From NCBI GenBank assembly GCA_003223695.1, contig QHVY01000192.1, positions 1,647 through 10,466 of the forward strand: a DNA stretch of 8,820 bases. The letters run 5' to 3'. This stretch comes from Acidobacteriota bacterium. Lineage in GTDB: Bacteria; Acidobacteriota; Thermoanaerobaculia; Gp7-AA8. The notes beneath the pieces were generated by a model. It did no database searches. It saw nothing but the letters and a program-made list of their open reading frames with translations, and was not told where the DNA came from. Both the position numbers and the translations under genes were made by a program. Below are positions 1 through 5,405 of the stretch, one piece after another. Each line of letters starts with the position of its first letter. The stretch's first letter is position 1.

Positions 1-568
1 TGCCTCCGCCGCTTCGGCGGTCGCGCAGACGTCGGAGTTCGGCGTCCTGATCGGCGGCAGCAAGCGCCTCATCAGCCGGCGTGATGAGAAGCAGGGCATC
101 GGCGTCAGCGACAACTTCAAATTCAGCAATTCCGATCGCGAGATTTTTTACGGCGTCGAGCTCGATCCGGGAACGTTCTTCAAGATCCGTGCGGGACAGA
201 TCGAGGCACCGGTCGCATTCCAATACTCGACCGCGAGCGGCACCGCGCGTACCGACCTCCCGAAAGGCAAAGTCGAGCACATCGATGCGGCCGTCGATTA
301 CCGATTCTCGGAGCCATTCGGTTCGACCGGACTCTTTGCCGGCGTGGGTCTGTATCGTCAACGCGGCACTCTAACCGACACAGCAATTCCCACTGAGCAG
401 CGCGGCGTTCAAACCGAGACCAACTATGGCTTCCTCGGCGGCTTCAACGGTGATTTCCCGATCACAAGGCGAACCGGCTTCATCGTCGAAGCGACGTATC
501 ACTGGATTAACTACAACTACAAGGTTCGTTACATCACCCTCGGCGGCGGCCTGCGCTTTAGTTTCTAG
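1..568 (+). CDS. Outer-membrane beta-barrel protein, 5' end cut by window
   Basis: The frame is open from base 2 to a TAG at 566-568, giving 188 visible residues. The first residues (ASAASAVAQ) look like the end of a Sec signal peptide with an AVA|Q cleavage site, so only the start codon and a few N-terminal residues should be missing. The mature part has alternating hydrophobic/polar strands rich in Gly, Tyr and Phe (for example YGVELDPGTFFKIRAG, TGLFAGVGLYRQ, NYGFLGGFNGDF, GFIVEATYHWI, YITLGGGLRFSF). It ends in Phe, as expected for a BAM beta-signal. This fits a small 8-strand-type barrel of the OmpA/OmpW-like size class, inserted in the outer membrane. The ligand or role cannot be told from sequence. 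The downstream CBS gene has its own strong ribosome site, so cotranscription is possible but not shown. Confidence 0.8.
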   Translation, partial: ASAASAVAQTSEFGVLIGGSKRLISRRDEKQGIGVSDNFKFSNSDREIFYGVELDPGTFFKIRAGQIEAPVAFQYSTASGTARTDLPKGKVEHIDAAVDYRFSEPFGSTGLFAGVGLYRQRGTLTDTAIPTEQRGVQTETNYGFLGGFNGDFPITRRTGFIVEATYHWINYNYKVRYITLGGGLRFSF

Positions 569-616
569 GGGCACGCCCCTTGCTGCCTTCTTCTCTGCAC
601 CAATGAAGGAGGACGC

Positions 617-1057
617 ATGGCAAGCGACAAGCACATCCGCGACGTAATGACGCCAAACCCGGTGACCGTCTCGGAGAAAGACAGCATCCGCGAAGTGGCC
701 CGCATCATGGTCCGTGAGGACACCGGAGTCGTCCCGGTCGTCGACGGCAAGAAAGTCATCGGCATGATTACTGATCGCGACATCGTCGTTCGACTCGTGG
801 CCGAGGGGAAGGATCCATCAAGCGCGCGAGTGAATGAGGCGATGACGAAAAACGTCCGCTCCATTCAGGAAGACAGCACGGTGGGCGATGCACTGCAGGT
901 GATGAGCGGCGCACAGATCAAGCGAGTACCGGTTGTCAACTCGAAGAACGAGATCGTGGGGATCGTCTCGATGGGCGACATCGCCACGGAGTCGAATGAG
1001 ACCGGAAAAGTCGGCAAAACGGTCGAGGACATCAGCAAGGCATCACCCAACAACTAG
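617..1057 (+). CDS. Stand-alone tandem CBS-domain protein
   Basis: This 146-residue soluble protein consists almost only of two CBS motifs. CBS1 is about residues 7-62, with IRDVMTPNPVTV at its start and GKKVIGMITDRDIVVR at its end. CBS2 is about residues 71-124, with VNEAMTKNVRSI, IKRVPVV and EIVGIVSMGDIA. The pair would form a Bateman module that typically binds adenine nucleotides (AMP, ATP, SAM). The GMITDRDI and GIVSMGDI segments carry the usual Thr/Ser-x-x-Asp ribose-binding signature. No enzyme or transporter domain is fused, so it probably acts as an energy-state sensor or partner subunit, with an unknown target. The start is well supported: AAGGAGG at 606-612 lies four bases before the ATG. 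The last 20 residues are polar and probably disordered. Confidence 0.92.
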   Translation: MASDKHIRDVMTPNPVTVSEKDSIREVARIMVREDTGVVPVVDGKKVIGMITDRDIVVRLVAEGKDPSSARVNEAMTKNVRSIQEDSTVGDALQVMSGAQIKRVPVVNSKNEIVGIVSMGDIATESNETGKVGKTVEDISKASPNN

Positions 1058-1111
1058 GTGGAGGACAGGCAATCCTGCCTGTCCGGACAGGCGAGATCGC
1101 CTGTCCTCCAC
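1058..1111. repeat. Paired-hairpin palindromic repeat, GGACAGGC type
   Basis: The 13-base arm GTGGAGGACAGGC (1058-1070) is perfectly mirrored by GCCTGTCCTCCAC (1099-1111). The interior is itself a perfect palindrome (GCCTGTCC/GGACAGGC, 1077-1092). The unit can therefore fold as two adjacent 8-bp hairpins with 6-base loops AATCCT and GAGATC, or as one long cruciform. It begins at the base after the CBS stop codon and ends 14 bases before the dipeptidase ATG. The architecture resembles REP/BIME elements. There is no T-tract, so classical intrinsic termination is not obvious. Confidence 0.85.
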
Positions 1112-1113
1112 GC

Positions 1114-1119
1114 TACACT
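1114..1119 (+). promoter_or_regulatory. Putative -10 box for a leaderless dipeptidase mRNA
   Basis: TACACT matches the sigma-70 -10 consensus at the key T, A and final T positions. Only six bases separate it from the ATG at 1126, which would place transcription start at or next to the A of the start codon. No Shine-Dalgarno sequence precedes this ATG, which agrees with leaderless initiation. No convincing -35 hexamer is visible, and the -35 position falls inside the palindromic repeat. This is inference from spacing only. Confidence 0.4.
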
Positions 1120-1125
1120 AACGCG

Positions 1126-2301
1126 ATGCGCAAACGCATCGCGTTTTTTCTTTTTGCCCTTGCACTCCCCATCACTGCACAACAGCGCGCAGTGACCGTC
1201 GATACGCATGCCGACACGCCGACCGAATACATGCAACACCCTTTCGACCTCGGCGCATGGAACACCCGCGGCCACTTCGACTACCCGCGGATGAAAGCGG
1301 GCGGACTCGACGCGGAATTCTTCGCCGCGTACGTTCCCGCCAAATATGCAAACAACGGCGCCGCTGCGTTTTGCATGAAGATCATGGAGATCATCCACGA
1401 GATGGTCGACGGCTATCCGCAATGGGTTCGTTACGCCCAGTCGACATCCGATATTCGCCGAATCGTCGCCGGCGGACATCGCGCGATTCTCATCGGCATC
1501 GAAGGCGGCCACGCGATCGAAGACTCGCTCGATCTTCTCCGCGCGTTCTACCGCTTCGGTGCGCGCTACATGACCTTGACGCATACGAATACGAACAATT
1601 GGGCCGACTCGTCGACCGACGAAGCGAAACACAACGGCCTCACGCCGTTTGGGAGACAGGTCGTCCTGGAAATGAATCGCCTCGGCATGCTGATCGACAT
1701 TTCGCACGTCAGCGACAAAACGTTTTATGACGCAATCACGACGTCCAAAGCGCCGATATTCGCGTCTCATTCATCGGCGCGCGTTTTCTCTGACCATCCG
1801 CGCGATATGAACGACGACATGCTGCGCGCCATCGCCAAGAATCACGGCGTCGTCGACGTGAACTTCTATCCCGTGTTTCTCTCCGATGAGGTGCGAAAGG
1901 CCTCGAAGGAACGCGACGAGCGTCTCAAATCGGCGATCGCCGATCTGAAAGCGAAGGATCCATCCGAAGGCGAGGTGTATCAGACGGAGTTGAAGAAGCT
2001 GATGGACGCGAATCCCTTGCCGAAAGTGTCGTACACCGCGATCGTCGATCACATCGACCACATCGTGAAGGTCGCCGGAATCGAAAGCGTCGGCATCGGG
2101 TCGGATTTCGATGGCATCCCGGAAACGCCGAAAGGAATGGAGGACGTGAGCCATCTTCCGGAAATTCGCAAAGAGCTCGACCGCCGCGGTTACAGCGAAA
2201 CCGACATCCGCAAGATCATGGGTGAGAACTTCATGCGCGTTTTCGCCGAAGTGGAGAGAGTCTCGCGCGAGATGCAAAAGGTCGGAAATGCCGGGCGATA
2301 G
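1126..2301 (+). CDS. Secreted membrane dipeptidase, peptidase family M19 (renal dipeptidase-like)
   Basis: This 391-residue zinc peptidase would hydrolyse dipeptides, including those with a C-terminal D-amino acid, outside the cytoplasm. Residues 1-18 form a signal peptide (MRKR, a hydrophobic core, then ITA|QQ). Family metal and catalytic positions are all present: the HxD pair H28/D30 in DTHADTP, the bridging E126 in IEGGHAI, H194 in DISHVS, H215 in ASHSSAR, and D327 in GIGSDFDG. R226 after the second His motif fits the substrate-carboxylate arginine. Length is typical of the family. About residues 254-300 are a charged Lys/Glu-rich helical stretch that looks like an insertion in a lid loop. 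The next gene starts inside its last 14 bases, suggesting coupled expression with a periplasmic thiol protein. The substrate (peptidoglycan dipeptide, scavenged peptide or other) is not decided by sequence. Confidence 0.94.
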   Translation: MRKRIAFFLFALALPITAQQRAVTVDTHADTPTEYMQHPFDLGAWNTRGHFDYPRMKAGGLDAEFFAAYVPAKYANNGAAAFCMKIMEIIHEMVDGYPQWVRYAQSTSDIRRIVAGGHRAILIGIEGGHAIEDSLDLLRAFYRFGARYMTLTHTNTNNWADSSTDEAKHNGLTPFGRQVVLEMNRLGMLIDISHVSDKTFYDAITTSKAPIFASHSSARVFSDHPRDMNDDMLRAIAKNHGVVDVNFYPVFLSDEVRKASKERDERLKSAIADLKAKDPSEGEVYQTELKKLMDANPLPKVSYTAIVDHIDHIVKVAGIESVGIGSDFDGIPETPKGMEDVSHLPEIRKELDRRGYSETDIRKIMGENFMRVFAEVERVSREMQKVGNAGR

Positions 2302-3394
2302 CGTTCCGTTTCGTGAGGCCGTGAAACGACTTCTTTTCGCTGCGATCGCACTGACCGCTGTTGCCGCTATTGCCGATGACATCCCCGCGCCGAAGCTCGG
2401 CGACCGGGCCGACAAGGCCATTCAGGAAGGGTTGCCGATCTGCAGCGAGACGAAGGGCTTGAAGACCTCGTACGTTGGGCTGCAGCACAAGCTGCCGGTA
2501 AACCTCACCGGCGAAGTCATCCGGCTTGAGAGCGAGCGGCAGTCATGCGCCGGCCAATGGGTCGCCGTCACGTCGCGCGAAGGTGGCTTCTTCCTCGGCA
2601 TTCCCTGGTTTCTCGAGGGCGTGAGCGGGACGCCCGAGCAAAAGCTGAAGGCGTTCGGATTGACTGCGCTGCAACAGAACCTCGATCCGGTCGTTGACAA
2701 GAAAACGACGCGCGAGGGTTTCTACAACGTCACGATGTATCAGACGAGCGAAGCGGGCAAGGTGCCGATGCAGGGCGAGATCGATCCCGAGGGCAATGTG
2801 GTGTTCATCGGGCATTTCTATCCGATCAGCGTCGATTTTCGTGCGTCGCGGCTGAAAATTTTTCAGCCGTTCATCGACAACTCGCCGACAACGGGAGCCG
2901 CGAAGCCAGCGGTGACGGTGATCGAGTTTTCTGATTTTGAGTGCCCGTCATGCCAGCACGCCGCCGCCTATATGAAACCGATCCTGCAGAAATACGGCGA
3001 TCAGGTGCGTTACATCCGCTACGACCTGCCGCTGACGACCATTCATCCGTGGGCGTTTGCAGCGGCGGTCGCCGGACGCGCGATTTATCGTCAGAAACCC
3101 GAAGCATTCTGGGAGTACAAAGAGCAGGTCTACGCGACTCAGGAGAAGCTGAACGCGTTTACCATCGACGATTTCGCGCGCGGTTTCGCAAAGGATCACG
3201 AGCTGGATCTAAAGAAGTACGATGCTGACGTGAGCTCGTCGGACCTCAAATCGGCGATTCTCACCGGTGCGGGCACCGCATTCTCGAATGACGTCCGGGC
3301 AACGCCGACGTACATGGTCAACGGCGCGATCGTCGATCCGGGAACCGACGGGAAATATCTGGAGAGCTACGTCGCCGGGCTGCTGAAGAAATAG
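2288..3394 (+). CDS. Secreted two-domain thioredoxin/DsbA-like disulfide oxidoreductase
   Basis: Numbering is from ATG 2288 (368 residues). A signal peptide core (VKRLLFAAIALTAVAAIA|DD, about residues 12-29) targets it to the periplasm. About residues 45-195 form an N-terminal domain I cannot name; its end (REGFYNVTMYQ...EGNVVFIGHFYPI) loosely recalls the DsbC/DsbG N-terminal dimerisation fold. About residues 205-360 are a thioredoxin-fold domain with VTVIEFSDFECPSC, giving the redox pair C219-P-S-C222, a helical insertion as in DsbA/DsbM proteins, and the cis-proline loop ATPTYMVNG (P340). It should catalyse thiol-disulfide exchange on exported proteins. ATG 2288 has AAAAGG seven bases upstream and overlaps the dipeptidase. 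GTG 2321 (VKRLLF...) would give a neater signal peptide but poorer ribosome spacing. Oxidase versus isomerase is undecided. Confidence 0.85.
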   Translation: MPGDSVPFREAVKRLLFAAIALTAVAAIADDIPAPKLGDRADKAIQEGLPICSETKGLKTSYVGLQHKLPVNLTGEVIRLESERQSCAGQWVAVTSREGGFFLGIPWFLEGVSGTPEQKLKAFGLTALQQNLDPVVDKKTTREGFYNVTMYQTSEAGKVPMQGEIDPEGNVVFIGHFYPISVDFRASRLKIFQPFIDNSPTTGAAKPAVTVIEFSDFECPSCQHAAAYMKPILQKYGDQVRYIRYDLPLTTIHPWAFAAAVAGRAIYRQKPEAFWEYKEQVYATQEKLNAFTIDDFARGFAKDHELDLKKYDADVSSSDLKSAILTGAGTAFSNDVRATPTYMVNGAIVDPGTDGKYLESYVAGLLKK

Positions 3395-3400
3395 GCAACG

Positions 3401-3446
3401 TAGCGCCGGCTCTCAGCCGGCGCACGCCGACTAAGAGTCGGCGCTA
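3401..3446. repeat. Paired-hairpin palindromic repeat between convergent genes
   Basis: Outer arms TAGCGCCG (3401-3408) and CGGCGCTA (3439-3446) enclose two hairpins. One is GCGCCGGCT/AGCCGGCGC with loop CTC (3403-3423). The other is CGCCGACT/AGTCGGCG with loop AAG (3425-3443). It fills the gap between the thioredoxin-like gene (+, ends 3394) and the NUDIX gene (-, ends 3449), so it may limit read-through in both directions. It lacks a T-tract. It has the same layout as the element at 4297-4345 and resembles REP/BIME units. Confidence 0.85.
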
Positions 3447-3448
3447 CA

Positions 3449-4027
3449 TCACACCGCCTGCCACACCAAATCGAGAAACGCCTTCAGCATCCGTCCGGTC
3501 AGGCCCCAGATTTCATACTCGCCGTAGCGATAGAAATACGCGGGATACTGCCGATCGCGAAACGTGACGTAGCGAACTTCCGGCAGAGCGACGTCCAGCA
3601 GCGCATCGATCGGCACCTCGAACACCTCGGTGACCTCGGCCTCCTGAATCACGTAATCGATTCGCTCGCGAATGACGCCGACGAACGGCGCCACGAGAAA
3701 GCCGCTGTTGGTCACCATGTCGTCGAGACGTCCGATCAGTTCCACAGCGCCGGCGTGAATGCCGACCTCCTCCTCCGCTTCGCGAACGGCGGCTGCCTCG
3801 AGAGTCTCCGCCTCCTCGACTGCGCCTCCGGGAAAAGCGATCTGGCCGCCGTGCGCGACGAGATTCGCCGAACGCCGCGAGAAGAGGATCGACCATCCGC
3901 TGTCGTGCCGTACGAGCGGAACGAGCACACACGCGCGCCGGTATTGCGGCGCCTCGATCTCGATTGCCGGCCGTCTGGAGAAAATCTGCTCCAGCCGTTC
4001 GAGCGATTGGTCACTGAACCGCGACAC
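3449..4027 (-). CDS. NUDIX hydrolase, CoA pyrophosphatase type
   Basis: This 192-residue cytoplasmic enzyme is predicted to cleave CoA or acyl-CoA into 3',5'-ADP and phosphopantetheine. The complete Nudix box GX5EX7REUXEEXGU runs from G68 to I90 (E74, R82, E83, E86, E87, G89). Immediately before it is the signature separating CoA pyrophosphatases from other Nudix enzymes: ILFSRRSANLVAHGGQIAFPGG, about residues 47-68, matching the LLTxRxxxLxxHxGQIxFPGG pattern. Length is normal for NudL/PCD1-type proteins. It starts with GTG at 4027, and the last 17 bases of the upstream glycosyltransferase overlap its first codons, so translational coupling is likely. It is the last gene of the minus-strand cluster and is followed directly by the palindrome at 3401-3446. 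Confidence 0.92.
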   Translation of the reverse strand: MSRFSDQSLERLEQIFSRRPAIEIEAPQYRRACVLVPLVRHDSGWSILFSRRSANLVAHGGQIAFPGGAVEEAETLEAAAVREAEEEVGIHAGAVELIGRLDDMVTNSGFLVAPFVGVIRERIDYVIQEAEVTEVFEVPIDALLDVALPEVRYVTFRDRQYPAYFYRYGEYEIWGLTGRMLKAFLDLVWQAV

Positions 4028-5405
4028 GCGCCCACGCTTCCGGTTCGACCATGGGAATGCCCTGCATGGCGTGGATCAGCGTCACAGTCGTGCCGCGCAA
4101 CTCGTTCGGAAGCTCGATCGTCGCCGTCTCGCCAGGCGCCAAGTCGCGAGGCAAGTCGAGCCAGTGGCCGTTGGCGATGAGCTGATATCCCGGCTCGCCG
4201 TACGCTCGAGCACGAAGGACGGTATCGCCGATGTTGCGAATAGTCAATATGTTGACTACCTCGCCCACTACCTCGAGTTTGGGGAACAGTGGGAATGTAG
4301 CGGCGGGCTTTAGCCCGCCGACGGCGGCCTGAAGGCCGCCGCTACACGCGTTTACGTAGCCTTGCACCGTCAAATCGATCCGCGAGTTTTCTTCGAGCCA
4401 TCGGCGCTGCGCGGCGGAGGGATCGCGGAGATCGGCGGTGAAGAATTTCATGAGTGCTTCGACTTCGCCGGAGCCCAACGGGATTTTTGTGACGCAGTCA
4501 TCAGGAAGCTCGGCGAATTGCGCGTAGTCACTCACCGCCACCGGCTTCCCCGCGTCGAAGGCGCGAATGAGCGTGCCTGATGTCTCTCCCGCGGTTGGAT
4601 AGCGGAGGTTCACGACGCGATCGACTTCGGCGAAGTAGTTCACGAACTCCTCGTCCGGCACATAGCCGGTGAATACGATGCCGTCGCCGGCGAATGCAGA
4701 TGTGTCGATGTTCGGCGCCGGCTCGCCGACGATGAGGAGTCTCACATCGCGATTCGTGGTCCGGGCCTCGCGGAACGCCTGCAGGACGACGTCCGAGCGC
4801 TTCGCCGACGTCAGAAAGCCGAATAAGCCGATGACATTTTTGCGCCCGCCTTTGGGCACGTGCTGCGGCTCGTACGGATGCGGCACGACGTGAATCGGCG
4901 TGCGCACACCGAGCGATTGCAGACGATCTGCGGCGTAGTGGTTATGCACGATCACCGCGCTTGATCGATTGGCGATCTCGATCGACGCGGGAAGCAGAAA
5001 GTTGCCCATCTCGCTGTGCAACCCTGCCGCCCTCCCCCGCGCCCACGCCGCCCCCGCCGCCCCGTGGTTCGCCTCGAGCTCGGCGACGTAACCGTCGACG
5101 TCGCCGCGCGCGAGCGTCATCTCCACGATCAGGTGATGCAGAACAATGTCGTGCAGCACGATCACCCCAGGATGCTGCATCGCTTCCTTGTAGATCCACT
5201 CGTGATGCGGGTTGTTGCCTAACTGATAGATGCGTTGGCCGTTCGCCGTTGGCCGTTGGCCGTCCGATGAAATGACTTCCACGTCGAACTTCGCCTGCAA
5301 GGCTGGAATGAGCATCGAAGCGTAATGGGCGACGCCAGTGCGTGTAGGCGGCACGGGTGTGTAAACGGCCAACGGCGAACGGCCAACGGCCAACACGTCG
5401 CTCAT
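4011..5405 (-). CDS. GT-B glycosyltransferase (GT4-like) with C-terminal beta-sandwich-like tail
   Basis: This 464-residue protein should transfer a sugar from a nucleotide-sugar donor in the cytoplasm. The N-terminal Rossmann domain has AVYTPVPPTRTGVAHYA (residues 13-29), GNNPHHEWIY (63-72) and VLHDIVLHH (83-91). The linker has VIVHNHYAADRL and HVVPHPYEP. The C-terminal Rossmann domain has IGLFGFLTSAKRSD, LLIVGEP, and the donor motif RYPTAGETSG around E274. After about residue 372 comes an extra tail of roughly 90 residues predicted as all-beta (EVVGEVVNILTIRNI, then LAPGETATIELP). Its ATG overlaps the prfB stop as ATGA. Three genomic repeats are translated within it: GTTGGCC arrays at residues about 4-14 and 48-58, and a palindrome at residues 354-370. 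All three avoid the recognisable motifs. Acceptor and product are unknown; an envelope glycan role is plausible from neighbouring lnt. Confidence 0.85.
   Translation of the reverse strand: MSDVLAVGRSPLAVYTPVPPTRTGVAHYASMLIPALQAKFDVEVISSDGQRPTANGQRIYQLGNNPHHEWIYKEAMQHPGVIVLHDIVLHHLIVEMTLARGDVDGYVAELEANHGAAGAAWARGRAAGLHSEMGNFLLPASIEIANRSSAVIVHNHYAADRLQSLGVRTPIHVVPHPYEPQHVPKGGRKNVIGLFGFLTSAKRSDVVLQAFREARTTNRDVRLLIVGEPAPNIDTSAFAGDGIVFTGYVPDEEFVNYFAEVDRVVNLRYPTAGETSGTLIRAFDAGKPVAVSDYAQFAELPDDCVTKIPLGSGEVEALMKFFTADLRDPSAAQRRWLEENSRIDLTVQGYVNACSGGLQAAVGGLKPAATFPLFPKLEVVGEVVNILTIRNIGDTVLRARAYGEPGYQLIANGHWLDLPRDLAPGETATIELPNELRGTTVTLIHAMQGIPMVEPEAWARVAVQ
4297..4345. repeat. Paired-hairpin palindromic repeat inside the glycosyltransferase gene
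   Basis: Outer arms GTAGCGGCGG (4297-4306) and CCGCCGCTAC (4336-4345) enclose two perfect hairpins with two-base loops. These are CGGCGGGCT/AGCCCGCCG (4301-4320) and CGGCGGCCT/AGGCCGCCG (4322-4341). The unit is open in the glycosyltransferase frame and encodes about residues 354-370 (CSGGLQAAVGGLKPAAT), at the junction between the GT-B core and the beta-rich tail. It is the same family as 3401-3446, but here it is coding. Confidence 0.9.
5234..5263 (+). repeat. 7-bp GTTGGCC tandem array, copy 1, in coding sequence
   Basis: There are four consecutive 7-base units read on the plus strand: GTTGGCC, GTTCGCC, GTTGGCC and GTTGGCC, plus the next two bases. The array is translated on the minus strand as DGQRPTANGQR (glycosyltransferase residues about 48-58), between the strand FDVEVISS and the conserved YQLGNNPHHEW. 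It shares 24 identical bases with the inverted copy at 5364-5394. Confidence 0.85.
5364..5394 (-). repeat. 7-bp GTTGGCC tandem array, copy 2, inverted, in coding sequence
   Basis: Read on the minus strand this is GTTGGCC, GTTGGCC, GTTCGCC, GTTGGCC, GTT, with the variant unit third rather than second. It begins four codons into the glycosyltransferase and encodes roughly LAVGRSPLAV, so repeat-derived residues supply the first beta-strand before YTPVPP. With the copy at 5234-5263 it forms an inverted pair around about 100 bases of coding sequence. Confidence 0.85.

Noticed and set aside
568..579. Short GGGG/CCCC hairpin after the barrel gene as a terminator
   Set aside because: The stem is only four or five base pairs with a tiny loop and no following T-run; too weak to call.
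1054..1770. 238-codon open frame antisense to the dipeptidase
   Set aside because: It is antisense to a gene with all M19 catalytic residues, its composition is Arg/Val/Asp-rich as expected of a shadow frame, and its end is just translated palindrome.
2222..2287. Earlier ATG at 2222 for the thioredoxin-like protein
   Set aside because: The added residues are an Arg/Cys-rich alternative frame of the dipeptidase and would place a long charged stretch before the signal peptide.
1771..2421. 216-codon antisense open frame over the dipeptidase 3' end and the next gene
   Set aside because: No recognisable motif, no ribosome site, and it crosses two well-supported plus-strand genes; typical of GC-rich antisense frames.
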